Assembly: GCA_020630035.1 (NCBI GenBank)
Contig: JAHDCB010000031.1
Coordinates: 1-13,347 of the forward strand
Direction of reading: 5' to 3'
Length of the DNA: 13,347 nucleotides
Origin: Gammaproteobacteria bacterium
Lineage (GTDB): Bacteria; Pseudomonadota; Gammaproteobacteria; Chromatiales; Chromatiaceae
Positions 5,998-13,347 of this stretch are shown piece by piece (positions within the stretch are counted from its first letter, which is position 1; every line of letters starts with the position of its first letter). The notes under the pieces are model-generated. The model searched no databases, was not told the DNA's origin, and saw only the letters and a program-made list of their open reading frames with translations. Made by a program: the position numbers and the translations under genes.

Positions 5998-7211
5998 AGT
6001 GAAGTACGCGCTGCCAGACGTAAACGTAATGCATTCAGTTTGATAAAGCCCGCTGCATCTGCCTGATCATAAGCGCCTCCATCGTCTTCAAAGGTCGCGA
6101 TGTTTTTGTCAAACAGGCTGTGTGTGGCGGATCGACGACCAACGACTGTGACGCTACCTTTGTATAGCTTCAACCGCACGTCTCCGCATACCACGTGTTG
6201 GGTCTGGTCTATCAATGCCTGGATCGCCTGTCGCTCCGGGCTCCACCAATAGCCGTTATAAATCATCGTGGCATATTTCGGCATCAATTCATCTTTCAAG
6301 TGGGCGGACTCCCGATCCAGGGTCAGGGATTCAATCGCCCGGTGGGCCTTCAACATCACGGTACCAGCCGGTGTTTCATAACACCCACGCGATTTCATCC
6401 CGACATACCGGTTTTCTACAATATCACTCCGCCCCACACCCTGCGCACCCGCCACCTGGTTCAGATGTGTCATGACCGTCGCCGGACTCATCGCCTGTCC
6501 GTCTATGGCGACGATATCACCTTGTGCATACGTCAGTTCAAGATACACTGGCTGATCCGGGGCCTGTTCCGGGGCTACTGTCCAGCGCCACATCGATTCT
6601 TCCGGCTCAATCCACGGATCTTCCAGCTGATCCCCTTCGTACGAGATGTGCAACAGGTTCGCATCCATTGAGTATGGCGATTTTTTACCTTGCTGCGCAT
6701 AGTCTATCTCTATACTGTGTTGCGCTGCATATTGCATCAGCTTTTCACGCGACAGGAGATCCCATTCACGCCAGGGTGCTATTACCCGGATATCCGGCTG
6801 CAAACCGTACGCACCCAATTCAAACCGTACCTGATCATTACCCTTACCTGTTGCGCCATGCGCAATCGCATCCGCACCTGTTGCCTGTGCGATTTCGACC
6901 AGCCGCTGTGCAATCAGCGGACGCGCAATAGAAGTACCGAGCAGGTATTCGCCTTCATACAACGCATTCGCCCGAAACATCGGGAACACAAAGTCGCGTG
7001 CATATTCTTCCCGCAGATCTTCTATATAAATCTCGCGTATGCCCAGCTTTTCGGCCTTCTGCCGGGCCGGTTCAACTTCTTCTCCCTGACCCAGGTCTGC
7101 GGTGAAGGTGACTACCTCACACTGATAGACCTGTTGCAGCCATTTCAGAATAATCGACGTATCCAGACCTCCGGAATACGCCAACACTACTTTTTTGATG
7201 TCTTGTGACAT
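5994..7211 (-). CDS. argG: Argininosuccinate synthase
   Basis: ArgG joins citrulline and aspartate using ATP to form argininosuccinate, the penultimate step of arginine synthesis. The 405-aa product has the length of type 1 synthases rather than the longer E. coli type. It has the ATP-binding PP-loop AYSGGLDTS (11-19), EYLLGTSIARPLIAQ, the conserved AHGATGKGNDQVRFE, and YSMDANLLHISYEG. A Shine-Dalgarno-like GAGAGG lies 10 nt before the ATG on the minus strand. The gene is divergent from the TRAP permease gene with 146 nt between them, and overlaps nhaA by 4 nt. argH is not adjacent in the window. Confidence 0.96.
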   Translation of the reverse strand: MSQDIKKVVLAYSGGLDTSIILKWLQQVYQCEVVTFTADLGQGEEVEPARQKAEKLGIREIYIEDLREEYARDFVFPMFRANALYEGEYLLGTSIARPLIAQRLVEIAQATGADAIAHGATGKGNDQVRFELGAYGLQPDIRVIAPWREWDLLSREKLMQYAAQHSIEIDYAQQGKKSPYSMDANLLHISYEGDQLEDPWIEPEESMWRWTVAPEQAPDQPVYLELTYAQGDIVAIDGQAMSPATVMTHLNQVAGAQGVGRSDIVENRYVGMKSRGCYETPAGTVMLKAHRAIESLTLDRESAHLKDELMPKYATMIYNGYWWSPERQAIQALIDQTQHVVCGDVRLKLYKGSVTVVGRRSATHSLFDKNIATFEDDGGAYDQADAAGFIKLNALRLRLAARTSL

Positions 7212-7357
7212 ACCACATTATCCTCTCAGAGGTTTCTGATAAAATCCTGCCTTCGCTCGCGACAGTTATCACCTGACTTCAGGTATATCATTGCTATTCG
7301 CTGAGCGATACCACGGTAATTCAGCCAAAACTCCTCAGCCCTATCTCACATCATCTC
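7212..7357. promoter_or_regulatory. Divergent intergenic region with a 6-bp inverted repeat
   Basis: This 146-nt gap must hold the promoters for argG (leftward) and the TRAP-hemD-rnfDG block (rightward). ACCTGA (7271-7276) and TCAGGT (7279-7284) form a near-palindrome with a 2-nt centre midway between the genes, which could be an operator. A smaller palindrome, TCGC-TGA-GCGA, lies at 7298-7308. I saw no convincing -35/-10 pair on either strand and no ArgR box. Confidence 0.3.
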
Positions 7358-9865
7358 ATGCCTATCTCTGACCAGCCGCAACCCCAAACACAACGCCTGT
7401 TCTGGCTGATCTGCCTGGTCTGGTCATTGTTCCAGCTCTGGATCGCCTCTCCTCTGCCTTTTATGTTCGATCTCGGCCTCTTCAACAATACACAAAACCG
7501 GGCCATTCATCTCAGTTTCGCCATTTTACTCACCTTTCTCAGTTTTAGCCGCAGTCGTCAATCCAGCTCTGTATGTCGCTGGGACTTGGCTCTGGCCTGC
7601 CTGGCCATCTGGGGTTGCAGCTATCTGTTTGTGTTTTACGACACCCTGGCGCAACGTTCCGGCGCCCCGCTGCTGATTGATGTGATCGCGGCTGCAACCG
7701 GCCTGCTGTTGTTGCTGGAAGGCTCCCGACGAGTACTCGGCCTGCCACTGGTCATCGTCGCCAGTGTCTTTTTGTTGTATTCGGTCGCCGGGCCTTATAT
7801 GCCGGACATCATTTCACATCAGGGTGCCAGCCTGAACAAGTTATTATCACATCAATGGCTCACTACGGAAGGTGTGTTTGGCGTCGCACTCGGTGTCTCG
7901 ACTGATTTTGTATTTTTGTTTGTGTTATTTGGCGCCCTGCTGGAACGCACCGGTGCCGGCGCCTATTTTATCCGGATTGCGTTTGCTCTGATGGGTCATA
8001 TGCGCGGCGGCCCGGCAAAAGCCGCCATCGCTGCCTCTGGTCTGAGTGGGATGATCTCCGGCTCTTCAATCAGTAATGTGGTCACCACTGGCACCTTCAC
8101 GATTCCGCTGATGAAACGGGTTGGTTTTCCCGGCTATAAGGCCGCAGCGATTGAAGTCGCTGCCTCAACGAATGGTCAACTGACCCCACCAGTTATGGGT
8201 GCGGCAGCATTTCTGATGGTCGAGTATGTCAATATTCCCTACATTGAAGTGATCCAGCACGCCCTGCTGCCTGCCCTGATTTCGTACCTGGCCTTGTTTT
8301 ATATCGTGCACCTGGAAGCCGTAAAGGCAAATATGCAGGGCCTGCCAAAATCAGCTGGACAGAAGACCGAACGCTGGGCTGCGTATGCCTTGATTGCAGT
8401 TGGATTCTGTCTGCTTAGTTTAGGCGTTTATTGCGTCCTGGGTTATTTCAGTGAGCATTATGCAGAAACAGCGCCTTGGCTGATCGTCGGCTTGTTAATC
8501 ACCAGTTACGTCAGTCTGGCCGCCTATGCTGCCCCCTATCAGGCCGCTGCCCGCGCTGACCTGACCGAAGACCTGACCACTTTGCCAGCCCTGGGCCCGA
8601 TTGTCAAATCCGGCCTGTTTTATTTCCTGCCACTGGTCGTGCTGATCTGGTGTCTGACTGTCGAGCGCCTCTCTCCCGGCTTATCTGCGTTTTATGCACT
8701 GGTCGCGATGATAACGATCACGCTGACCAAGGACCCACTGATTGCAGTATGCCTGCGTCAGGCCGGTTGGTGGCGCCAACTGCGCCAGGGCGGCCAGGAT
8801 CTGCTGGTCGGACTACAACAAGGGGCAAAAAATATGATCGGCATCGCCCTGGCAACCGCAACTGCCGGAGTTATCGTCGGCACCATCACCCTGACCGGCG
8901 TGGGTCAGATCATGACAGATGTCATTCTGGAGCTATCCCAGGGCCATATGCTGCTGACCTTGTTGTTTACCGCACTGATCTGTCTGATTCTCGGCATGGG
9001 CCTGCCGACCACTGCCAACTATATTGTGGTCGCCACCCTGATGGCACCAGTGATCGTCGATATCGGCGCACTGAACGGCATGATTGTGCCGTTAATCGCT
9101 GCCCATCTGTTTGTGTTTTATTTCGGCATTCTGGCAGATGATACACCACCAGTCGGGCTGGCGGCCTTTGCGGGTGCCGGGATCGCCGGGGCTGACCCGA
9201 TCCGTACGGGTGTACAAGGCTTTACCTATGATATCCGCACTGCCGTACTACCGTTCATGTTTGTATTTAACACACAGTTATTATTGCTGGATATCGTCAC
9301 CTTGACTGAACTCGCCATGACGATCATTACCGCCGCTGCGGCCATGCTGATCTTTGCTGCCGCAACCCAGGGCTATTGGCTCACCAGATGCCGCTGGTGG
9401 GAAACCGTACTCCTGCTACTCTGTGCCTTCACTCTGTTCAGGCCGGACTTCTGGATGGATCAATGGATACCGCCCTACCGGCAGATCGCACCCCATACCA
9501 TCACCCAGCATATGCAACCAGATGACACCAGCATCCGACTTCTGACTGAAGGCTATTCCCTGGAAGGCAATCTGGTACAGAAAACTGTGCAATTACCTCT
9601 GGGGGAAAAAGGCAGCCCGGATGAGCGACTGGCCGCAACCGGGCTCAGTATCTCGCACACCGACAGTGGCACCAACATAGATACAATCACGCTCGGCAGC
9701 CCGGCTGCCCGGGCCGGGCTGGACTTCGGTTGGCAGATCCTGGCACTGGAAAAACCCAACCCGCGCCCGGCACTGGCACTCTGGTATCTACCCGCGCTTG
9801 CCCTGCTGGCACTGGTTGGCTGGAACCAGCTCCGACGTCGCCGGATAGCTCGGGCCAACCCATGA
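7358..9865 (+). CDS. Fused TRAP transporter permease (DctQ-DctM type)
   Basis: TRAP transporters use ion gradients and a periplasmic binding protein to import organic acids. This 835-aa protein is the fused small-plus-large permease type usually served by a TAXI-family binding protein. The N-terminal part (about 1-170) has several membrane helices. The DctM-like core shows GLSGMISGSSISNVVTTG (about 228-245), NGQLTPPVMGAAAF, GMGLPTTANYIV (about 546) and FGILADDTPPVGLAAFAGAG. After the last core helices comes a soluble region (about 715-800) with TLGSPAARAGLDFGWQIL, resembling a PDZ-like or DUF3394 tail, then one terminal helix and a basic end. No binding-protein gene is adjacent and the substrate cannot be told. 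No clear Shine-Dalgarno precedes ATG 7358. The stop overlaps hemD by 4 nt. Confidence 0.9.
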   Translation: MPISDQPQPQTQRLFWLICLVWSLFQLWIASPLPFMFDLGLFNNTQNRAIHLSFAILLTFLSFSRSRQSSSVCRWDLALACLAIWGCSYLFVFYDTLAQRSGAPLLIDVIAAATGLLLLLEGSRRVLGLPLVIVASVFLLYSVAGPYMPDIISHQGASLNKLLSHQWLTTEGVFGVALGVSTDFVFLFVLFGALLERTGAGAYFIRIAFALMGHMRGGPAKAAIAASGLSGMISGSSISNVVTTGTFTIPLMKRVGFPGYKAAAIEVAASTNGQLTPPVMGAAAFLMVEYVNIPYIEVIQHALLPALISYLALFYIVHLEAVKANMQGLPKSAGQKTERWAAYALIAVGFCLLSLGVYCVLGYFSEHYAETAPWLIVGLLITSYVSLAAYAAPYQAAARADLTEDLTTLPALGPIVKSGLFYFLPLVVLIWCLTVERLSPGLSAFYALVAMITITLTKDPLIAVCLRQAGWWRQLRQGGQDLLVGLQQGAKNMIGIALATATAGVIVGTITLTGVGQIMTDVILELSQGHMLLTLLFTALICLILGMGLPTTANYIVVATLMAPVIVDIGALNGMIVPLIAAHLFVFYFGILADDTPPVGLAAFAGAGIAGADPIRTGVQGFTYDIRTAVLPFMFVFNTQLLLLDIVTLTELAMTIITAAAAMLIFAAATQGYWLTRCRWWETVLLLLCAFTLFRPDFWMDQWIPPYRQIAPHTITQHMQPDDTSIRLLTEGYSLEGNLVQKTVQLPLGEKGSPDERLAATGLSISHTDSGTNIDTITLGSPAARAGLDFGWQILALEKPNPRPALALWYLPALALLALVGWNQLRRRRIARANP

Positions 9866-10692
9866 CTCAAGCAATCCAATCGCTGCATCTGGGAGGGGTC
9901 AGCGTCTTGATTACCCGACCTGCCGCACAAGCACAGGCCTTTGCTGAGGCGGTGCAAAATGCTCATGGTCGTCCAGTCAGCTTCCCGGCCCTGGAAATCC
10001 TGGGGCCAGCAAACAAGGCAGCCGCCCAAACCGCCCTTGCCCGACTATCCCAGACTGATCTGGCGATCTTCACCAGCGCCAATGCGGTGCACTATGCGTT
10101 TCCACTGCTACCCGACCGTATCCCATTAGATCTACCCATAGCCGCTATCGGCAATGCAACCGCAGCGGCCTTAAAACAGGCCGGCCTGGCACCCACCATC
10201 ACCCCGCAACAACCTACTAGCGAAGGATTGCTGGCCCTACCTGAGCTACAACAAGTCACAGACCAGCACATCCTGATCATCCGCGGGGATAGTGGCCGCA
10301 CTACTTTGCGCCAGACACTCAGCGCACGCGGTGCGACCGTACACTATGCTGAAGTGTATCGTCGCCAATGCCCAGCACGTAATCCGCATAACCTGGTACA
10401 ACACTGGGATGCGCTGGTCGATGTGGTTACAGTGACCAGTAATACCATCCTGGACAATCTGCACCAGATGCTCGGCAATGCCGGACAACCACTGCTATAT
10501 CAAACCTCGATACTGGTGCCCGGCGCGCGCGTAGCACAACATGCACGGCACCTGGGTTGTGCTCGGGTATACCAGGCTGCCTCAGCACTGGATCGCGATA
10601 TGTTGGCCGCCCTGGCGCAGATAACAGATGATCTGCCGCGTCACACTGCACGCAGTACAGCGCAAACTCAGCACTCACCCAACAAGACCTGA
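9862..10692 (+). CDS. hemD: Uroporphyrinogen-III synthase
   Basis: HemD closes hydroxymethylbilane to uroporphyrinogen III, the branch point for heme, siroheme and cobalamin. The family is poorly conserved, but the pattern is clear in the 276-aa product. Near the N-terminus it has VLITRPAAQAQAFAEAV, then LAIFTSANAVHYAFPLL, AAIGNATAAALKQAG, PTSEGLLALPEL, ILIIRGDSGRTTLRQTLSA, ATVHYAEVYRR and VTVTSNTILDNL. Two similar alpha/beta domains are implied. ATG 9862 was chosen because it gives the usual N-terminus and an ATGA overlap with the permease; in-frame codons upstream are permease sequence. hemC, its normal neighbour, is absent. It runs slightly longer than E. coli HemD (246), with a polar Thr/Gln-rich tail. 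rnfD follows after 9 nt. Confidence 0.88.
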   Translation: MTQAIQSLHLGGVSVLITRPAAQAQAFAEAVQNAHGRPVSFPALEILGPANKAAAQTALARLSQTDLAIFTSANAVHYAFPLLPDRIPLDLPIAAIGNATAAALKQAGLAPTITPQQPTSEGLLALPELQQVTDQHILIIRGDSGRTTLRQTLSARGATVHYAEVYRRQCPARNPHNLVQHWDALVDVVTVTSNTILDNLHQMLGNAGQPLLYQTSILVPGARVAQHARHLGCARVYQAASALDRDMLAALAQITDDLPRHTARSTAQTQHSPNKT

Positions 10693-10701
10693 CGTATTAC
10701 G

Positions 10702-11748
10702 ATGCAGTTTCGTACCTCACGCGCCCCCCATCTGCCTGTCACCAACCGAATCAACCGGGTGATGGGCGAAGTGCTGCTGGCCCTGATTCCCGGTACACTC
10801 GCGATGTGGTGGTATTTCGGCTGGGGAGTACTGATCAACATCGCCCTGGCCTGCAGTACAGCGGTGCTTGCCGAATGGCTGTGCCTCATCGCAAGAAAAC
10901 GCGACCCCTTGCCAGCCATCAGCGACCTCAGTGCGATCGTTACCGGTTGGCTACTGGCACTCGCCTTATCACCCGTACTACCTTGGTGGCAAACCGTACT
11001 TGGCAGCCTGTTTGCCATCATCGTGGCAAAACAATTGTACGGCGGCCTGGGCTATAACCCCTTCAATCCGGCGATGACAGGTTATGTCTTTTTGCTGATT
11101 TCATTCCCGGTCACGATGACTCGCTGGCTGCCCCCGGATGTTCTGAGCCTGGAGACACTGACCCTGATCGACAGCCTGCGTGCCATTTTTCAAGGCCTGC
11201 CACCAGCCCAGGGCTGGGACGTGGTGACGCAAGCTACCCCGCTGGATCAGATGCGTACCGGCCTGTCGCAGAACCAGATGCTCAGTGAAATTCGCCAGAG
11301 TCCGCTCTGGGGCGATTATGGTGCCCGTGGCTGGGAATGGTGTGCAAACTGGTTCTTACTCGGCGGCCTGTATCTGGTCTGGCGCAAGGTGATCAGTTGG
11401 CGTATCCCGACCAGTCTGCTCGGTGCCTTGTTGCTGATCGCCGGACTATTCTGGCTGACTGACCCGGAAACCCACCCATTCCCTGCCTTTCACCTGTTCA
11501 GCGGCGCTGCCATTATTGGTGCCTTCTTTATCGCCACAGACCCGGTCAGTGCCAGCACCACGCCACGCGGACAACTGATCTATGGCGCCATGATCGGCTT
11601 GCTGGTGTTCATCATCCGCACCTGGGGCGACTACCCGGATGCCGTCGCGTTCGCGGTGTTGTTACTCAATATGGCGGCCCCCACCATAGACCACTACACC
11701 CAGCCCAGGGTATTCGGCGCACGTCAGAAAACCAATCATGACACCTGA
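10702..11748 (+). CDS. rnfD: Electron transport complex subunit RnfD (RsxD)
   Basis: RnfD is an integral membrane subunit of the Rnf complex, which moves electrons between ferredoxin and NAD coupled to ion transport; in enterobacteria the Rsx version keeps SoxR reduced. The 348-aa product matches the family. It shows SRAPHLPVTNRINRVMGEVL at the N-terminus, YGGLGYNPFNPAMTGYVFLL (113-132) and LISFPVTMTRWLPP. Thr179 in TQATPLDQMRTG aligns with the threonine that carries covalent FMN in RnfD/NqrB. About ten membrane helices follow the usual layout, with GAAIIGAFFIATDPVSAS and TPRGQLIYG near the end. It starts 9 nt after hemD and overlaps rnfG by 11 nt. rnfA, rnfB and rnfC, normally upstream, are replaced here by hemD. 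Confidence 0.95.
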   Translation: MQFRTSRAPHLPVTNRINRVMGEVLLALIPGTLAMWWYFGWGVLINIALACSTAVLAEWLCLIARKRDPLPAISDLSAIVTGWLLALALSPVLPWWQTVLGSLFAIIVAKQLYGGLGYNPFNPAMTGYVFLLISFPVTMTRWLPPDVLSLETLTLIDSLRAIFQGLPPAQGWDVVTQATPLDQMRTGLSQNQMLSEIRQSPLWGDYGARGWEWCANWFLLGGLYLVWRKVISWRIPTSLLGALLLIAGLFWLTDPETHPFPAFHLFSGAAIIGAFFIATDPVSASTTPRGQLIYGAMIGLLVFIIRTWGDYPDAVAFAVLLLNMAAPTIDHYTQPRVFGARQKTNHDT

Positions 11749-12355
11749 CCTGGTCTCTATATGGCGCCACATACTCAAGGCCACCGGGCTGCTGCTCACA
11801 TTTGCGTTCATCGGCACCTTGCTGGTCGGGCTGAGTTACGACAACACGACCGAACAAATCCGACAAAACGAGCGTATTGCATTACTGGCGCAATTAAATG
11901 CGATCACACCTGAACACGATAACGATCTATTACAAGACCCACTGACCGTACACGCCTCACAACAGCTCGGTAGTGAGCAAACCACCGTGTATCGCGCTCG
12001 TCTGGGCCAGGAGCCAGTTGCCGCGATCTTCAGCCCGGTGATTGCCCAGGGCTACAGCGGGGCAATCAACTTAATTATTGCTGTCCAGACTGATGGCACA
12101 CTCGCCGGGGTACGCGTAATCAGCCACCGTGAAACACCCGGCCTGGGCGATAAAATCGAGCATGAACGTCACCCCTGGATCCTCGGCTTTACCGGCAAAC
12201 ACCTGCACAACCCCCTTCGCTGGCGCGTGCAGCGCGACGGCGGCGACTTTGACCAGTTCACCGGCGCGACCATCACACCACGTGCCGTAGTCGCGGCAGT
12301 ACACCGGACATTACAATATTTTGCGCAACACCAGGATCAGCTGTTTATCCGTTAA
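11738..12355 (+). CDS. rnfG: Electron transport complex subunit RnfG (RsxG)
   Basis: RnfG is a single-span protein with a large periplasmic FMN domain. The 205-aa product has a membrane anchor at about 14-33, then the FMN-binding fold with YSGAINLIIAVQTDGTLAGV, HRETPGLGDKIE, and FTGATITPRAVV (174-185). Thr178 in the TGATIT motif is the expected phosphoester-linked FMN site, filled by an ApbE-type flavin transferase. The start overlaps rnfD by 11 nt. rnfE would normally follow; instead a 36-nt hairpin and an rpn gene come next. Either the complex is encoded at two loci or rnfE has been displaced. Confidence 0.94.
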   Translation: MTPDLVSIWRHILKATGLLLTFAFIGTLLVGLSYDNTTEQIRQNERIALLAQLNAITPEHDNDLLQDPLTVHASQQLGSEQTTVYRARLGQEPVAAIFSPVIAQGYSGAINLIIAVQTDGTLAGVRVISHRETPGLGDKIEHERHPWILGFTGKHLHNPLRWRVQRDGGDFDQFTGATITPRAVVAAVHRTLQYFAQHQDQLFIR

Positions 12356-12360
12356 TCTTA

Positions 12361-12396
12361 GGTGGGGTTCTCAATCAGCTGATTGAAAACGCCACC
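12361..12396 (+). terminator. Large hairpin between rnfG and rpn
   Basis: The segment folds on itself almost completely. GGTGG (12361-12365) pairs with CCACC (12392-12396), GTT pairs with AAC, and the core TCAATCAGCTGATTGA (12371-12386) is a perfect palindrome; only two mismatched pairs interrupt the stem. It starts 6 nt after the rnfG stop. There is no T-run after it, so it is not a classical rho-independent terminator. It may act as a 3' stability element, a weak terminator or a repeated palindromic unit. Confidence 0.45.
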
Positions 12397-12422
12397 TGAA
12401 CACCCTGCTGCACAATAGTCTT

Positions 12423-13247
12423 ATGCAAAAAGACATCGTCACAAAAAGCCTGATCGAAGAACTCGCTGCCTGCCTGGTGACACGCCTGCTGCAGATCCCA
12501 GTGGTGCCAGACAGCATTGAGTGGCTCAACACCGAGCAACACCGGGTCGAAGACCGGCGGGCAGATATGGTGGTGCGAGTACAGTCCTGCAAAGATACCG
12601 CCCCTTGCCTACTGCATCTGGAAATCCAGAACAACAATCATCCACAGATGCCGCTACGGATGTTACGTTATTACACAGACATCCGACTACGCTGGCCACA
12701 AGAGCCACTGCGGCAATATCTGATCTATACCGGCAAGGCCAGGCTGAACATGCCAGCCGGCCTGCCAGAACTCCACTATCACTACGAACTGATTGATATG
12801 CGCACAATTGACTGTGCGCTACTCTTAAGTGAAGATACCCCGGATGCCCTGGTCCTGGCGATCTTATGCGACTTTAAAGAACGATCTGCCAGAGATATCG
12901 TCAGCCACATCATCACACGGCTGTACCAACTAACGCACCAGCATGATGAGACATTCCGGCGTTACCTGCATATGCTGGAATTACTCTCAGAAAACCGCGA
13001 CCTGCAAAATACTGTGAAGGAGACCGAACAGATGTTGACCGACTTCAATATAGAACAACTACCTTCTTTTCAGATAGCGATGGAAAAAGGTATGGAAAAA
13101 GGTATGGAAATTGAGCGCGCAGCCGCAGCCACCAGATATCACAAAAATCGCGTAAATTCAGCAAAAAAGGTGCTTGGCCAACTCGACGATCAGCAAATCG
13201 CTGAGCTGTTTGACCTGACACCTCAGGAAGTTAAAAACCTGCACTGA
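12423..13247 (+). CDS. Rpn family PD-(D/E)XK nuclease
   Basis: Rpn proteins are DNases with a PD-(D/E)XK core, related to transposase-like YhgA proteins; published work on E. coli Rpn links them to recombination and phage defence. The 274-aa product has EDRRADMVV with Asp48, then CLLHLEIQNN with Glu67 and Gln69, which together form the D...ExQ active site. Other family traits are RMLRYYTDIRLR and the LIYTG strand. The C-terminal third is helical, with a tandem MEKG repeat (about 220-227) and a final segment, LDDQQIAELFDLTPQEVKNL, that is typical of the family's tail. A strong internal ribosome site precedes Met204. The gene begins 67 nt after rnfG, with a hairpin between. It is probably accessory, since it occupies the place of rnfE. 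Confidence 0.85.
   Translation: MQKDIVTKSLIEELAACLVTRLLQIPVVPDSIEWLNTEQHRVEDRRADMVVRVQSCKDTAPCLLHLEIQNNNHPQMPLRMLRYYTDIRLRWPQEPLRQYLIYTGKARLNMPAGLPELHYHYELIDMRTIDCALLLSEDTPDALVLAILCDFKERSARDIVSHIITRLYQLTHQHDETFRRYLHMLELLSENRDLQNTVKETEQMLTDFNIEQLPSFQIAMEKGMEKGMEIERAAAATRYHKNRVNSAKKVLGQLDDQQIAELFDLTPQEVKNLH
13017..13034 (+). promoter_or_regulatory. Internal Shine-Dalgarno and start codon in rpn
   Basis: AAGGAG at 13017-13022 is a near-perfect ribosome binding site. It is followed after 9 nt by ATG at 13032, in frame with rpn (Met204). Most genes in this window have weaker sites before their true starts, so a match this good inside a gene is notable. Rpn genes in E. coli are reported to make a short C-terminal protein from an internal start that inhibits the full-length toxin. 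Confidence 0.5.
13032..13247 (+). CDS. Possible intragenic short Rpn antitoxin (C-terminal product)
   Basis: If the internal ATG is used, the product is a 71-aa polypeptide starting MLTDFNIEQL and ending in the same stop as rpn. It lacks the whole nuclease core and keeps only the helical tail, with the MEKG repeat and the LDDQQIAELFDL segment. By analogy with reported E. coli short Rpn proteins it could bind and inhibit the full protein by replacing one partner in a dimer. Its existence rests on the ribosome site and the family precedent only. Confidence 0.4.
   Translation: MLTDFNIEQLPSFQIAMEKGMEKGMEIERAAAATRYHKNRVNSAKKVLGQLDDQQIAELFDLTPQEVKNLH
13080..13109 (+). repeat. 12-bp tandem repeat in rpn (MEKG units)
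   Basis: ATGGAAAAAGGT occurs twice in tandem (13080-13091 and 13092-13103), followed by the first six bases of a third copy. It encodes MEKGMEKGME. Gain or loss of a unit stays in frame, so this could vary the length of the linker before the C-terminal helices. Similar ExGxExG repeats are common in Rpn/YhgA-type tails. Confidence 0.75.
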
Positions 13248-13347
13248 CCCTGAATACCAAGTTTGCCATACCACGGTGTCATTCTGGTGGGGATGACCAC
13301 GAGGGTGGTTGTACTACCTTACTCACAGAGCGTTACCCGTCAGGGGC

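Noticed and set aside
6195..7208. Long plus-strand open frames opposite argG
   Set aside because: They are antisense to a clearly conserved argininosuccinate synthase and show no recognisable family features; they are probably reading-frame shadows.
7212..7357. ArgR operator before argG
   Set aside because: No pair of ATTCA/TGAAT-type half sites in the expected spacing was found.
9553..10029. Minus-strand frame of 158 codons across the TRAP-hemD junction
   Set aside because: It is antisense to two confident genes and has no family pattern.
13248..13346. Short terminal inverted repeat CCCTGA...TCAGGG flanking the last 98 nt, and a small ACCAC-GAGG-GTGGT hairpin at 13296-13309
   Set aside because: Six-base matches at this distance arise easily by chance, no transposase or target duplication is visible, and the hairpin has no T-run. 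The region otherwise shows nothing I can call.

Overview
The window looks like part of a proteobacterial chromosome, most likely gammaproteobacterial. Supporting signs are a PilT retraction ATPase, a TusD/DsrE-type sulfur carrier protein, system I cytochrome c maturation genes (ccmD, ccmE), the HemJ protoporphyrinogen oxidase, RnfD/RnfG, BolA and NhaA. No rRNA, tRNA or complete mobile element was found. Almost every gene is intact and tightly packed with ATGA-type overlaps, so most of the window reads as ordinary chromosome with unusual gene order. The species cannot be named from the sequence.

Left edge (1-177): a very small CRISPR-like locus. Three copies of a motif ending in GCTACAAC lie at 40-75, 106-141 and 142-177. 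The first two are separated by a 30-nt spacer, giving the 36+30 periodicity of type II-C arrays. Read on the minus strand, the middle copy starts GTTGTAG and ends TGCTATACT, an extended -10 box like the promoters embedded in Neisseria-type II-C repeats. The outer two copies are degenerate. The array ends two bases before the pilT start codon. No cas gene is in view.

Plus-strand operon 1 (180-3360): pilT, moeB/thiF-like, tusD-like, ccmD (53 aa, overlooked if only long frames are considered), ccmE, hemJ. All are coupled by overlaps or 2-nt gaps, and a hairpin plus T-run terminator follows at 3384-3404. The operon mixes type IV pilus retraction, sulfur transfer, and heme synthesis or delivery to cytochrome c. 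TusD lacks its TusB/TusC partners and CcmDE lack CcmABC/F here. Then come a class 1B dihydroorotate dehydrogenase (3505-4437) and bolA (4484-4804).

Minus-strand pair (4801-7211): argG and nhaA overlap by ATGA. nhaA converges on bolA with a 4-nt overlap of stop codons, and a perfect 12-bp hairpin sits inside the 3' end of bolA.

Plus-strand operon 2 (7358-12355): a fused TRAP permease, hemD, rnfD, rnfG. hemD overlaps the permease by 4 nt and rnfG overlaps rnfD by 11 nt. rnfA, B, C and E, and a TRAP substrate-binding protein, are absent from the window. A large hairpin (12361-12396) separates this block from an Rpn-family PD-(D/E)XK nuclease gene (12423-13247). That gene has a strong internal AAGGAG and in-frame ATG that could yield a 71-aa C-terminal product, as reported for intragenic Rpn antitoxins. 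The two possible defence elements, the CRISPR remnant and rpn, flank a housekeeping block and are the most interesting parts of the window.
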